64,000 bases of DNA from Stenotrophomonas lactitubi (GTDB lineage Bacteria > Pseudomonadota > Gammaproteobacteria > Xanthomonadales > Xanthomonadaceae), in NCBI RefSeq assembly GCF_002803515.1, contig NZ_PHQX01000003.1, positions 124,001 through 188,000 on the forward strand. Reading direction: 5' to 3'. Each line of letters begins with the position of its first letter. The first letter of the stretch is position 1. Below the pieces are notes generated by a model that did no database searches, had not been told where the DNA came from, and saw only the letters and a list, made by a program, of their open reading frames with translations. A program made the position numbers and the translations under genes. Positions 8,170 to 17,858 of the stretch are shown here, one piece after another.

Positions 8170-9341
8170 GTACTTCATCGCCCGCGCACGCGGCGCCTGT
8201 GCCCCGCCATCCGTGGTGGGCCATCTCCGCCGTCGGCCTCGCCACCTTCTCCGTAGTCACCACCGAAATGCTGCCGGTCGGACTGCTGACCCCCATTGCC
8301 GACAGCCTCGGTGCGTCCGTAGGCACCGCCGGTCTGATGATCTCGTTGCCGGCACTGCTGGCGGCGCTGTTCGCACCGCTGGTGGTGATTGCAGCCGGTG
8401 GCATTGATCGTCGCCGCATCCTGTGCGCGTTGCTCGGCCTGCTGCTGGTGGCCAACGTCGCCTCGGCACTGGCGCCAGGCATCGCATGGTTGCTGGCCGC
8501 GCGTGTGTTGGTGGGCTTCTGCATGGGCGGCATATGGGCCATCGCCGGCGGACTGGCGGCGCGCCTGGTGCCGTCAGCGCGCATCGGCCTGGCCACCTCG
8601 ATCATCTTCGGTGGCGTAGCCGCGGCCTCGGTGCTGGGCGTGCCGCTGGGTGCGCTGATCGGCGAGGCGCTGGGATGGCGCTGGGCCTTTGTGGTGATGG
8701 CTGCGTTCAGTGCAGCCGTCCTGCTGTTGCACCTGTGGGTGGTGCCGGCGTTGCCGGTGGACGGCTCGGTGCGCGCGCGCCAGTTCGTGCAGCAGCTGGG
8801 CAACCGCGGCCTGCAGCAAGGGCTGCTGCTGACCCTGCTGCTGGTGGCGGGGCACTTCATCGCGTTCACCTATGTGCGGCCGTTGCTCACCACGCTGGCA
8901 CACATCGATGCGACATGGATCGGAGGCCTGCTGTTTGCCTATGGCATGGCCGGCATCGTCGGCAACTTCATGGTTGGCCTGCTGGCGGCGCGACGTCCGC
9001 GCGGGTTGCTGCTGGCCATTGCGCTGGGGTTGCTGCTGACACCGCTGTTGTTCCTGTGGACCGGCGGCACGCCAGCCAGCGGTGTGGTGGTGCTGCTGGT
9101 GTGGGGCCTGGCCTATGGCGGGGTATCGGTGGGGTTGATGACATGGATGATGGCGGCTGCTCCCACGGCCGTGGAGATCGCTACGGCGCTTTACGTGGGC
9201 GTGTTCAACATCGGCATCGCGCTGGGCGCGTGGGGTGGGGGGCTGCTGCTGGATGGCCTCGGGTTGCACGCCAACCTGTGGGCGGCGGCCGGGTTCGCGG
9301 CGGCGGCGACGTTGGTCGTGGCGGGTATGCGCAGGCAATAG
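8166..9341 (+). CDS. MFS transporter, AraJ/sugar-efflux type
   Basis: 391 residues starting at a GTG that overlaps the previous stop (GTGA), so translation is coupled. Twelve hydrophobic segments. The first carries the TTEMLPVGLLTPIA signature common to AraJ/YdhP-like DHA1 transporters; the 2-3 loop is GGIDRRRIL, and RVLVGFCMGGIWAIAGGLA marks segment 4. Together with the preceding MFS gene it forms a TetR-controlled tandem pump operon. The TAG stop is fused to a SMAG repeat. Confidence 0.9.
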   Translation: MSTSSPAHAAPVPRHPWWAISAVGLATFSVVTTEMLPVGLLTPIADSLGASVGTAGLMISLPALLAALFAPLVVIAAGGIDRRRILCALLGLLLVANVASALAPGIAWLLAARVLVGFCMGGIWAIAGGLAARLVPSARIGLATSIIFGGVAAASVLGVPLGALIGEALGWRWAFVVMAAFSAAVLLLHLWVVPALPVDGSVRARQFVQQLGNRGLQQGLLLTLLLVAGHFIAFTYVRPLLTTLAHIDATWIGGLLFAYGMAGIVGNFMVGLLAARRPRGLLLAIALGLLLTPLLFLWTGGTPASGVVVLLVWGLAYGGVSVGLMTWMMAAAPTAVEIATALYVGVFNIGIALGAWGGGLLLDGLGLHANLWAAAGFAAAATLVVAGMRRQ

Positions 9342-9393
9342 ATCCACGCCATGCGTGGATGGCGGAAAAGCGCCAACCAAGGTTGGCGTCTAC
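9339..9393. repeat. SMAG/GTAG repeats after MFS gene
   Basis: TAGATCCACGCCATGCGTGG (9339) contains the stop codon of the MFS gene and forms a hairpin. A second unit, CGCCAACCAAGGTTGGCG followed by TCTAC, lies at 9371-9393 in the opposite orientation. Confidence 0.8.
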
Positions 9394-9405
9394 CTATGAA
9401 AACGA

Positions 9406-9429
9406 AACGGGCGCCTTTTGGCGCCCGTT
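9406..9429 (-). terminator. Terminator of M13 peptidase gene
   Basis: A perfect 10-bp stem, AACGGGCGCC / GGCGCCCGTT, with a four-base loop (TTTT on the plus strand). On the minus strand it is followed by TCGTTTTC. It lies ten bases past the peptidase stop. Confidence 0.7.
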
Positions 9430-9438
9430 CGCGTTACA

Positions 9439-11550
9439 TCACCAGACCTTGACCCGCTTGTCCGGGGCCAGGTACAGCTTCTGGCCTTCCTTCACGTCGA
9501 ACGCCGGGTACCAGGCGTCGATGTTGCGCACCGTCAGCGCGCGGAACTGGCCCGGTGCATGCACATCGGTCAGCAGCGAATTGCGCAGCGCCTGCTCGCG
9601 GCTCTTGCTGCGCCAGGCCTGGGCGAAGCCGAGGAAGAAGCGCTGGTCGGGGGTGAAGCCTTCCAGGGTCTGGCCCGGCTTGCCCTGCAACGACAACTGG
9701 TAGGCGTCGTAGGCGGTGCCAAGGCCGGCGACGTCGGCGATGTTCTCGCCCAGAGTCAGCTTGCCGTTGACGTGCACGCCGGCGAACGGCTCGTAGCTGC
9801 TGAACTGTGCGGCAAGCGCATCACCGGCAGCGTTGAACTGCTTGAGGTCTTCGGCCGTCCACCAGTTGTGCAGCTTGCCGGTGTCGTCAAACAGCGCGCC
9901 CGCGTTGTCGAAGCCGTGGCTGATCTCATGGCCGATCACCGCGCCGATCGCACCGTAGTTCACCGCGTCGTCGGCGGCGCCGTCGAAGAACGGCGGCTGC
10001 AGGATCGCCGCCGGGAACACCAGGCGGTTTTCCAGCGGCACGTTCATCGCATTGATGGTCTGCGGCAGCATCGCCCACTCGCTGTGGTCGACCGGCTTGC
10101 CCAGCTTGGCGATGTTGCGCTGGTACTCGAACAGTTCGGCGCGCTGTGCATTGCCCAGCGGATCATCACGATGGATTTCCAGGCCGCTGTAGTCGCGCCA
10201 CTTGTCCGGATACCCCATGCCCACGGTCAGGCCGGCGACCTTGGCCTTGGCGCTGGCCTTGGTCTGCGGTGACATCCAGGCCAGTGCATCGATGCGCTTG
10301 GCGAAGGCGGCGATGATGTTCTTCGCCATCTCGTCGGCACGTTCCTTGGTCTTGGCATCGAAGTGCTTTTCGACGTAGCGCTTGCCGATGGCCTCGCCGA
10401 CGGCATGGTTGGCGTCATCCACAGCGCGCTTCCAGCGATCGCTCTGCTGCGGCGTACCGCTCAGCGCGGTGCCATGGAAGGCGAAGCGCGCATCTGCGAA
10501 CTTCTTCGGCAGATAGGCGGCGGCACGGTCCAGCGCGTGGAAGGTCATGTAGTCCTTCCAGGCATCCAGCGGCTCGGTGGCCACCAGCTTGGACAGGCCG
10601 GCCACGGCCTTGGGCTGCCACACGATGAAGTCCTGCTGCTTGCCGAGTGCGGCTGCGTCCAGGAACGCGGCCCAGTCCATGCCCGGCGCCTTGGCGTTGA
10701 AGTCGGCCTGGGTCCAGGGGTTGGCACCCTTGGTCACGTCATTGGTTTCTTCCTGGGTGGCATGCGCCTGCGCGATCTTCGTTTCCAGAGCGAGAATGCG
10801 CTGCGCCTTGCCGGCCGGGTCGGCCACGCCGGCCAGCTGCAGCACCTGCGCGATGTAGGCCTGGTACTGCTTGCGCAGGTCGGCCATGCGGCCACCCCCC
10901 AGGTAGAAATCGCGGTCCGGCATGCCCAGGCCGCCCTGCACCAGGTACGGCGCGGTGCGGTCGGGCTGCAGCAGGTCCACCGAGACCCAGAGGCCGAACA
11001 GGCGGTCGGTGTAGAAGTTGGTGGCATTGAGCAGGTCGACATCGGCGCGCACGTCGCCGCCCAGGGCGCGGGCCAGGCCGGCCTTGTCGGCGATCGCATC
11101 GATGTTCTTCAGCTGCGGCTGCACCGGCGCCAGGCCGCGCTGCTCGATGCCTGCCTCATCCATGTAAGCGGCGTAGTAGTCGCCGATCAGCTTGTCTTCG
11201 CCGCTGGCCTGGGCGTTGCCGGCAGCGCCTTCCAGGATCGCGCGGGTATCGGCCTGGGTCTTCTCGGCGATCACGTTGAAGCTGCCGAAGCGCGAGCGGT
11301 CGGCCGGGATCTCGGTGTTCTTCACCCAGCTGCCGTTGGCGAAGCCGAAGAAGTCGTCACCGGCGGCGATGCTGCGGTCCATGCCACTGGCATCGAAACC
11401 AAAGCTGCCCAGCATCGGCTTGGCGGCAGCGGGTGTCGCCTCGGCCGGTGCGGCGGTGCCGGCGGCGGGATCGGCCGGGCGGTCGCAGGCGGCCAGGGAC
11501 AGGCTGGCAACGATGGCCAGTGCCAGGGTGGGGCGGCGCAGCTTGGACAT
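9439..11550 (-). CDS. M13 (neprilysin/PepO) family metallopeptidase lipoprotein
   Basis: 703 residues. The N-terminus is a lipoprotein signal with lipobox SLAAC (Cys about residue 22), so it is anchored in the envelope. The zinc site is complete: HEISH (HExxH, about residue 539) and GENIADVAG (third ligand Glu). The C-terminus ends in Trp as is usual for M13. The N-terminal half (M13_N) is present at full length. It would degrade short peptides in the periplasm or at the surface. It stands alone, with its own terminator. Confidence 0.96.
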   Translation of the reverse strand: MSKLRRPTLALAIVASLSLAACDRPADPAAGTAAPAEATPAAAKPMLGSFGFDASGMDRSIAAGDDFFGFANGSWVKNTEIPADRSRFGSFNVIAEKTQADTRAILEGAAGNAQASGEDKLIGDYYAAYMDEAGIEQRGLAPVQPQLKNIDAIADKAGLARALGGDVRADVDLLNATNFYTDRLFGLWVSVDLLQPDRTAPYLVQGGLGMPDRDFYLGGGRMADLRKQYQAYIAQVLQLAGVADPAGKAQRILALETKIAQAHATQEETNDVTKGANPWTQADFNAKAPGMDWAAFLDAAALGKQQDFIVWQPKAVAGLSKLVATEPLDAWKDYMTFHALDRAAAYLPKKFADARFAFHGTALSGTPQQSDRWKRAVDDANHAVGEAIGKRYVEKHFDAKTKERADEMAKNIIAAFAKRIDALAWMSPQTKASAKAKVAGLTVGMGYPDKWRDYSGLEIHRDDPLGNAQRAELFEYQRNIAKLGKPVDHSEWAMLPQTINAMNVPLENRLVFPAAILQPPFFDGAADDAVNYGAIGAVIGHEISHGFDNAGALFDDTGKLHNWWTAEDLKQFNAAGDALAAQFSSYEPFAGVHVNGKLTLGENIADVAGLGTAYDAYQLSLQGKPGQTLEGFTPDQRFFLGFAQAWRSKSREQALRNSLLTDVHAPGQFRALTVRNIDAWYPAFDVKEGQKLYLAPDKRVKVW

Positions 11551-11724
11551 GGACTTCTCTTGCGGCGGAAAACTCCAAGTCTAATCCGCTGCGGGCCGGC
11601 TGGACGTGCCCGGCAGGGCCAGCACTGTGCGTGATCTGGCTGAACACGCAGCAGCGACCTTCACGCGGTCATCGGCGTGGTGCATGCTGCGGGCTGGATG
11701 TCTGCAGCACCCGGGGGAGGGCGC

Positions 11725-14700
11725 ATGCAGGACAGGTTGAGGCGTCAAGAATGGCGTCCGCCGGCCGTTGAGGTCGGGGACGTGGAGGAATCGTTCGCGC
11801 ATGAAGCCAGCCGACTGCCCAGGGAAGACCGACCGATGCCGGCGCTGAGACACGCGCTGGCCCGGCCGTTGCGTGCCATTACCTGGGGCGGCGTGGTGCT
11901 GGGCGTGCTGCTGGCGGTCGGCCTGGCCGCGATGCTGGCCAACGATTACCAGCGTCGGCTGGAAGCCGCGCAGCGGCAGAGCCGGGCGTTGGCGGTAGGC
12001 AGCGAGCGCCTGTTGGCACTGGAACTGCGCAACCTGGAGCGGGCGATGGGGGGCATCGCCGCCGATGCGGCCGAGTTGTTCCGCACGGTGCCTGCGCAGG
12101 CACCCGCGCTGCTGGATGCCGCCATTGCCGGCGTGCTGCGCCGGCACGCCGAACTGCACAGCATTGTCGTGCTCGATACCTACGGCCGCGCCCTGACGGC
12201 CGGCAAGGGCGACCTGCAGCTGCCGCTGTGGACCGATCCGCAGCGACGCGGGCAGGGAAGCGCGCTGTACATCGGGCCGCCGCAGCGTGCCAACGACGGT
12301 GGCTGGGTGGTGCCGCTGGCGCTGCCGATGGAGGGTGATCGCTGGCTGCTGGCGCGGCTGCGCTGCGGCGAACTGCAGCGGATCGTGGGCGGTCTGGATG
12401 TGGGGCCCAGTGGCCTGGCCTCGATCAGCGACGCCGATGGCTACATGCTGGCCCGTGTCCCCGATCCGCATGGCACCGTCGGCCGCCGTTACACGCTGCC
12501 GGCACGCAAGCTGCTGGGCCGGCAGGCCGTGGTTGAACTGGGCAGCATTCCCGGCGCGGTGGACCACATTCCGCGCATCTCCACCATCAGTACCCTGGAA
12601 CGCAGCCCGTTGGCGGTGCAGGTCGGCCTGGCCAACGAAGATGTGCTGAAGCCCTGGTGGCCGTATCTGCAGGCGGCGATCGTGATCGTGCTGGCGTACG
12701 TGGCGCTGCTGCTGGTGCTGCTGTATGCGGTGCGCCGCAGCACTTACCGGCAGCAGTCGATGGCCGAAGAGCTGCGGACCGGCCACGCCGAGCTGCGCCT
12801 GGCCCATCAGGTGGGCCGCGTATGTACCTGGTATGTCGACGAAGACGCTGCGCTGCTGCGCTGGTCACCGCTGGCGCGTGAGATCTTCGGTGTGCAGACC
12901 GATGCGCTGCCGGTGGCCGATTTCTTCGCCCGCGTGCACCACGATGACAGCGCACGCATGCAGCAGGCCTTCGACCAGGCCTTCGCCGGCACCGCGGTAC
13001 TCGACGAAGAATTCCGCCTGGTGCTGCCCGGCGGTGCCGTGCGCTGGGTGGCCGCGCGCGGCCAGCGGGTGGCGGTGGCCGATCGGCAGCGGCGCATGAT
13101 CGGTGCACTGACCGACCTCAGCGAGCGCTACCAGGCGCGCGAGCAGATGCGCCAGGTCGAGCGCCGCTTCCGCCTGCTGTTCGATCGCAACCCCGCGCCG
13201 TTCTGGGTGTTCGATCCGGACACATTGCGCTTCATCGAGGTCAACGAGGCGGCCGTGCAGCAGTACGGCTACAGCCGCGATGAATTCCTGGAGATGAGCA
13301 TCCTCGACATCCGCCCGCGCGAGGGTTGGGACGAGGTCAAGGGCGCCATCGCGCAGGTGCGCAGTGGTGAACTGCAGGACGCTGCGGTGCGCCTGCACCA
13401 GCGCAAGGATGGCACGGTGTTTGAAGTGCGCGTGCACCTGTCGCAGCTGGATTTCGATGGCCAGCCCGCATGCCTGGTGCTGGCCGAGGATGTCAGCGAG
13501 CGCCTGGCCTACGAACGCGACCTGGCCTATCACGCGCGGCACAACCCGGCCACGGGCCTGCTCAACGTACGCGCGCTGAGCGAACAGCTGGACGAGCAGT
13601 CCGGCGCCTATACCATCGCCTATGTACAGCTGCGCGGCCTGCAGCTGGTGGCCGATACGCTGGGCCGCGAGATCGGCGATGCGGTTCTGCAGTCGATGGC
13701 CTCGCGCCTGGGCGGGCTGGGCGCGCGCTTCGGCCTGCTGGCCTTCCAGCCGGCAGAAGACTTCGTGCTGGCGATCGCCCCGGAACACAACACCCAGCGC
13801 GTGCTGGACGATCTGCTGCAGATCGTCTCGGCACCGATGCGCGGCCAGGATTCGCTGCACCAGTTCGAACCCCGCATTGGTGTGGCGGTACATGACGCCA
13901 ATGCAGGCCACAGTGCGGAACAGGCGATCGGCATGGCCGCGCAGGCGGCGCACGCGGCCCGCGCCGAAGGCAACGTCGTGGCCTGGTTCGATGCGGCGGT
14001 GACCACCCGCCTGGCCGACCGCCTGCGCCTGGCCGGTCGCATCCACGCGGCCATCGACAACGAGTTCCAGCTGTACTTCCAGCCGATCCGGCACGCCAGC
14101 GATGGCAGCCCGGCGTCACTGGAGGCCCTGCTGCGCTGGCCGCAGGCCGACGGCAGTTTCATCCCGCCCAGCGAGTTCATCCAGTTGTGCGAGGACACCG
14201 GCCTGATCCTGGCGTTGGGACGCTGGGTGATCCGCGCGGCGGCACAGGCGCAGCGGCGTCTGGTGGAAGCGGGGTGGGGCGAGCTGTCGATCGCGGTCAA
14301 CGTGTCGGCGGTGCAGTTCTTCAACAGCGATCTGGTGGCCGAGTTCGCCCGCGCGCAACAGGATTTCGGCCTGGCCCGCGGTGCACTGCACGTGGAGCTG
14401 ACCGAGAGCAGCCTGATGCGCAAGCCGGCACAGGCGATGCAGACCATGCAGCGCCTGCACGAGCAGGGCATCAGCGTGTCGCTGGACGATTTCGGTACCG
14501 GCTATTCGAGCATGTCCTATCTGCAGCACCTGCCGCTGGACATCCTCAAGATAGATCGCAGCTTCGTCGCCGACGTGGAGACCAATCCGCGCAACGCGTC
14601 GATCTGCCGGGCGCTGCTGTCGCTGGGCCACAGCATGGGGCTGACGATCATCGCCGAGGGCGTGGAGACGCCGGGGCAGCTGGACTGGCTGGCCGCGCAT

Positions 14701-14787
14701 GGCTGCGACCAGGTGCAGGGCTACCTGCTGGGGCGGCCGGCACCGCTGGAGAAGATCATTGCGCAGCTGGATGAGGTGGCCGCCTAG
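11725..14787 (+). CDS. PAS-PAS-GGDEF(degenerate)-EAL phosphodiesterase
   Basis: About 1020 residues. Two membrane segments (near residues 49-70 and 312-335) bracket a periplasmic sensor region. Then come PAS (about 356-462), PAS (476-592), a GGDEF-like domain (600-752) whose active motif is replaced by FQPAEDF, and EAL (769-1016). The EAL site is complete: EALLRW, NVSAVQF, ELTES, DDFGTGYSS, KIDRSF, EGVE and QGYLLGRP, so c-di-GMP hydrolysis is likely and synthesis is not. The ATG at 11725 has GGGAGG at ideal spacing; an alternative ATG at 11836 sits nearer the first membrane segment. Confidence 0.93.
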   Translation: MQDRLRRQEWRPPAVEVGDVEESFAHEASRLPREDRPMPALRHALARPLRAITWGGVVLGVLLAVGLAAMLANDYQRRLEAAQRQSRALAVGSERLLALELRNLERAMGGIAADAAELFRTVPAQAPALLDAAIAGVLRRHAELHSIVVLDTYGRALTAGKGDLQLPLWTDPQRRGQGSALYIGPPQRANDGGWVVPLALPMEGDRWLLARLRCGELQRIVGGLDVGPSGLASISDADGYMLARVPDPHGTVGRRYTLPARKLLGRQAVVELGSIPGAVDHIPRISTISTLERSPLAVQVGLANEDVLKPWWPYLQAAIVIVLAYVALLLVLLYAVRRSTYRQQSMAEELRTGHAELRLAHQVGRVCTWYVDEDAALLRWSPLAREIFGVQTDALPVADFFARVHHDDSARMQQAFDQAFAGTAVLDEEFRLVLPGGAVRWVAARGQRVAVADRQRRMIGALTDLSERYQAREQMRQVERRFRLLFDRNPAPFWVFDPDTLRFIEVNEAAVQQYGYSRDEFLEMSILDIRPREGWDEVKGAIAQVRSGELQDAAVRLHQRKDGTVFEVRVHLSQLDFDGQPACLVLAEDVSERLAYERDLAYHARHNPATGLLNVRALSEQLDEQSGAYTIAYVQLRGLQLVADTLGREIGDAVLQSMASRLGGLGARFGLLAFQPAEDFVLAIAPEHNTQRVLDDLLQIVSAPMRGQDSLHQFEPRIGVAVHDANAGHSAEQAIGMAAQAAHAARAEGNVVAWFDAAVTTRLADRLRLAGRIHAAIDNEFQLYFQPIRHASDGSPASLEALLRWPQADGSFIPPSEFIQLCEDTGLILALGRWVIRAAAQAQRRLVEAGWGELSIAVNVSAVQFFNSDLVAEFARAQQDFGLARGALHVELTESSLMRKPAQAMQTMQRLHEQGISVSLDDFGTGYSSMSYLQHLPLDILKIDRSFVADVETNPRNASICRALLSLGHSMGLTIIAEGVETPGQLDWLAAHGCDQVQGYLLGRPAPLEKIIAQLDEVAA

Positions 14788-14805
14788 GCCGCGCTGCGCG
14801 CTCGC

Positions 14806-14826
14806 CGGGCATGGCCCGGCGCTACC
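14806..14826. repeat. SMAG repeat
   Basis: CGCCGGGCATGGCCCGGCG followed by CTACC, the reverse orientation of the GTAG unit. A partial GGTAGCGCC lies nearby at 14848. Confidence 0.75.
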
Positions 14827-14855
14827 GTGTCATGGGCGCGTCTCTGGTAGCGCCC

Positions 14856-15737
14856 TCACACCCCGGTTTCCACCAGGTAATCGATGAAGCTGCGCACCTT
14901 CGGCGCGAGGTGGCTGCGGCTGGTGTAGACGGCGAAGATGCCGATCGGCGCGGCTTCCCATTCGGGCAGGATGCGCACCAGGCGGCCATCGGCGAGGGCC
15001 TCGTGCAACAGGAAGTCGGGTTGCAGGATCACGCCCATGCCGGCAATCGCCGCTTCGCGCAGGACATCGCCGTTGTTGGCGCGCAGCAGGGTGGTCACTG
15101 CAACCTTTACTTCGCCGCCGGGTCCCTGCAGTGGCCAGTGGTCGCCGGCTGCCCAGTAGCTGTAGCCGAGGCAGGCATGCGTCTGCAGATCCTCTGGTGC
15201 CTGTGGTGTTCCGTGTGCGGACAGGTAGGCCGGTGCGGCACACAGGCTGATCCGCGATTGGCCCAGGCGCCGTGCGATCAACGTCGGGCCCGGCTCGCGG
15301 GTGATGCGGATGGCCACGTCGTAGCCTTCTTCGACCATGTCCACCAGGCGATCGGACAGTGCCAGGTCCAGTTCGACCTGCGGGAAGCGCTCGCGGTAGC
15401 CGGCCAGCAAGGGGCCGAGGCGGGCGATGCCCCAACTGACCGGCGCATTGATGCGCAGCATGCCGGACGGTTCCAGCGCCTGTGCGCCGATGCTGGCTTC
15501 CAGCGCATCGAACTCGGCCAGCAGGCGCACGCACTGCGCGTAATAGGCGGCGCCGGCACTGGTCGGGCTGACCCGGCGGGTGGTGCGGTGGAGCAGGCGG
15601 GTGGACAGGCGTTTTTCCAGCGCGGCGACCTGGCGGGTGACCCCGGCCGTGGACATGTCCAGCGCCTGTGCGGCGGCGCTGAAGCCGTTGCGTTCGACCA
15701 CCGCGACGAACACGCGCATGGCATCCAGGGTGTCCAT
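14856..15737 (-). CDS. LysR family regulator of the doxX-ygiD operon
   Basis: 293 residues. The N-terminal winged helix (MDTLDAMRVFVAVVERNG, FSAAAQALDMSTAGVTRQ) and a substrate-binding domain are both present. The ATG at 15737 gives the usual LysR length; upstream in-frame codons run through the intergenic palindrome and are not used. It is divergent from doxX-ygiD-esterase with a 94-base gap carrying one strong palindrome, the classic LysR layout, so it very likely controls that operon. The inducer is unknown, perhaps a quinone or catechol given the operon content. Confidence 0.93.
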   Translation of the reverse strand: MDTLDAMRVFVAVVERNGFSAAAQALDMSTAGVTRQVAALEKRLSTRLLHRTTRRVSPTSAGAAYYAQCVRLLAEFDALEASIGAQALEPSGMLRINAPVSWGIARLGPLLAGYRERFPQVELDLALSDRLVDMVEEGYDVAIRITREPGPTLIARRLGQSRISLCAAPAYLSAHGTPQAPEDLQTHACLGYSYWAAGDHWPLQGPGGEVKVAVTTLLRANNGDVLREAAIAGMGVILQPDFLLHEALADGRLVRILPEWEAAPIGIFAVYTSRSHLAPKVRSFIDYLVETGV

Positions 15738-15753
15738 TGTTGCGCCTTTTGAA

Positions 15754-15781
15754 ATAAATACGGTCGATTCATCGTATTTAT
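15754..15781. promoter_or_regulatory. LysR-type palindrome
   Basis: ATAAATACG (15754-15762) pairs perfectly with CGTATTTAT (15773-15781), separated by ten bases. The inner part fits the T-N11-A LysR box. It is strikingly AT-rich for this genome and sits centrally in the divergent control region. Confidence 0.7.
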
Positions 15782-15831
15782 CGGTGGGGAAGAGCGCAAT
15801 AACCTGTGCCCTGTCCCCACCGAGGTGCCCC

Positions 15832-16242
15832 ATGAACGCTACCGCCACTCCCCTGTCCCCGCTTGCCCCGTATGCCGCGACCCTGCTGCGGCTGGCCCTG
15901 GGTGTGTTGTTCCTGGTCCATGCACTGACCAAGCTGCTGGTGTTCACCCCGGCAGGTACCGCTGCCTTCTTCGAGTCGCTGGGCCTGCCCGGCGTCCTGG
16001 GCTACCTCACCATCGCCGTTGAGCTGACGATTTCCGCAGCGCTGCTGCTCGGCATCTACGCGCGCTGGATCGGCCTGCTCGGTGTGCCGCTGCTGCTGGG
16101 CACCATCGTGACGGTGCATGGCGCCAACGGTTTCAGCTTCGCCAACACGGGCGGCGGTTGGGAATACCCGGCGTTCTGGGCGCTGGCCCTGGTGGTGCTG
16201 TTCCTGCTTGGCGATGGCCGCTGGACCCTGCGTTCGCGCTGA
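15832..16242 (+). CDS. DoxX family membrane protein
   Basis: 136 residues with four hydrophobic segments. LRLALGVLFLVHALTKLLVF and the VHGANGFSFANTGGGWEYP stretch are typical of DoxX. DoxX proteins are linked to quinone and thiol redox chemistry and oxidative stress, and commonly sit beside LysR genes and ygiD or pirin. The ATG at 15832 follows GAGG. It is the first gene of a three-gene operon. Confidence 0.92.
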   Translation: MNATATPLSPLAPYAATLLRLALGVLFLVHALTKLLVFTPAGTAAFFESLGLPGVLGYLTIAVELTISAALLLGIYARWIGLLGVPLLLGTIVTVHGANGFSFANTGGGWEYPAFWALALVVLFLLGDGRWTLRSR

Positions 16243-16285
16243 TCGTCCCCTGGCCCGCTGCCTGTTCCTGTCATTGGAGAAGATC

Positions 16286-17095
16286 ATGTCCCGCCTGCCT
16301 TCGCTGTACATCTCCCACGGCTCGCCGATGACCGCCCTGCATCCGGGCCAGGTCGGCGTGCGCCTGGCCGAGCTGGCCCGCGACCTGCCGGCACCGCGTG
16401 CGATCGTCATCGCCTCGGCGCATTGGCTGGCCCGGCAGCCGCTGGTCGGCAGCCATCCACACCCGCCCACCATCCACGATTTCGGGGGCTTCCCACGCGA
16501 ACTGTTCGAACTGCAGTACCCGGCGCCCGGTGATCCGGCGTTGGCCGAAGACGTGGCGGGTCGCATCGCCGCCGCAGGCCTGCCGGTGGCACTCGATCCG
16601 CAACGTGGCCTTGACCACGGCGCGTGGGTGCCACTGCGCCTGCTGCACCCGCAGGCCGACATCCCGGTGGTACCGGTGTCGATCCAGCCGATGCTGGGCC
16701 CGCAGCATCAGTTCGCGCTGGGCCGCGCACTGGCGCCGCTGCGCGAACAGGGTGTGCTGTTGATCGGCTCGGGCAGCATCACCCACAACCTGCACGACTG
16801 GGGCAACTACCACGACGGCAAGGAAGCGCCTTACGTGCGTCCCTTCATCGACTGGGTGGAGCAGCGGCTGGCGGCCAACGACCGCGATGCCCTGTTCGAT
16901 TACCGCCGACAGGCACCGTTTGCGGAGCGTGCGCACCCCACCGACGAGCATCTGCTGCCGTTGTACTTCGCGATGGGCGCGGCGGGCGAGGGCGGCTTTG
17001 GTGCCAAGCGCATCGATGCCGGTATCGATGCCGGCTTCCTGGCGATGGACCTGTACCGCTTCGATGGCGCCGAGCGCGCTCAGGATGCGGCGTGA
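16286..17095 (+). CDS. ygiD: Extradiol ring-cleavage dioxygenase YgiD (4,5-DOPA type)
   Basis: 269 residues of the LigB-like class III extradiol dioxygenase family. Metal-ligand regions are recognisable: SHGSPM at the N-terminus, SAHWL and PPTIHDFGGFP, with SGSITHNL and the H-rich end of the domain (FAERAHPTDEHLLPLYFAMGA shortened here to its ends) near the C-terminus. E. coli YgiD opens L-DOPA and catechols. The ATG at 16286 is preceded by GGAGA. Its stop overlaps the following esterase start (GTGA). Confidence 0.9.
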   Translation: MSRLPSLYISHGSPMTALHPGQVGVRLAELARDLPAPRAIVIASAHWLARQPLVGSHPHPPTIHDFGGFPRELFELQYPAPGDPALAEDVAGRIAAAGLPVALDPQRGLDHGAWVPLRLLHPQADIPVVPVSIQPMLGPQHQFALGRALAPLREQGVLLIGSGSITHNLHDWGNYHDGKEAPYVRPFIDWVEQRLAANDRDALFDYRRQAPFAERAHPTDEHLLPLYFAMGAAGEGGFGAKRIDAGIDAGFLAMDLYRFDGAERAQDAA

Positions 17096-17748
17096 ACCCG
17101 CTGCTGCAACCGGTGCTGGAGCGCCCTGCGCAAGGACCGGCGCAGGGCCTGGTGGTGCTGTTGCACGGGGTGGGCAGCAATGAGCAGTCGCTGCTTCCGC
17201 TGGCCTCGGCCATCGACCCGCGCCTGCACGTGCTGCTGCCGCGCGGTCCTGTGGTCTTCGGGCCACAGGCGTTCGGCTGGTTCACGGTGCGCTTCGATGC
17301 GCAGGGGCCGGTGATCGATCCGGCGCAGGCCGAGACTTCGCGCCTGCTGCTGGCGGATTGGCTGGCTGGCCAACAGCAGCGGTTGGGACTGGATGCGCGG
17401 CAGACTGCGCTGGCCGGCTTCAGCCAGGGCGGCATCATGGCCGCCAGCGTCGCCCTGACCCAGCCGCAGCGGGTGACATCCTTCGCGATCCTGTGCGGGC
17501 GCATCCTGCCGGAAATCGCGCCGAGCATCCCGGCTGATGTGGGCCAGGCCGGGCTGGACGCGCTGGTGGTGCACGGCTACGACGACGACAAGCTGCCCTA
17601 CACCCTGGCCGAAGCCGCATCGCACCGGTTGCAGGCACTGGGCGTGGCCCATCAGCTGCGTGGCTACCCGGTCGGCCATGCGTTGTCCGCGGACATGCAG
17701 CGGGAGACGCTGGCGTGGCTCGAGCGGCGCTTGCTGTCGCGGTCCTGA
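17092..17748 (+). CDS. Carboxylesterase, alpha/beta hydrolase
   Basis: 218 residues from a GTG that overlaps the ygiD stop. LLHGVGSNEQ carries the oxyanion region, GFSQGG the nucleophile Ser, VVHGYDDDK the Asp and VGHALS the His, so the catalytic triad is complete. It belongs to the phospholipase/carboxylesterase group that includes YpfH. Coupled translation suggests it works with the dioxygenase, perhaps on an ester or lactone of the ring-cleavage product; that is inference. Confidence 0.9.
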   Translation: MNPLLQPVLERPAQGPAQGLVVLLHGVGSNEQSLLPLASAIDPRLHVLLPRGPVVFGPQAFGWFTVRFDAQGPVIDPAQAETSRLLLADWLAGQQQRLGLDARQTALAGFSQGGIMAASVALTQPQRVTSFAILCGRILPEIAPSIPADVGQAGLDALVVHGYDDDKLPYTLAEAASHRLQALGVAHQLRGYPVGHALSADMQRETLAWLERRLLSRS

Positions 17749-17858
17749 CGCGCATTCAGATGGCTGGCCGCAGTGGCGGCCTGCTGTGTTAAGTTTTTTC
17801 CCGTCCCCCGGCGCACTCCGGTTTTTCCGGCCCCACGCGCCGCTCCTGTGGAAGAAGC

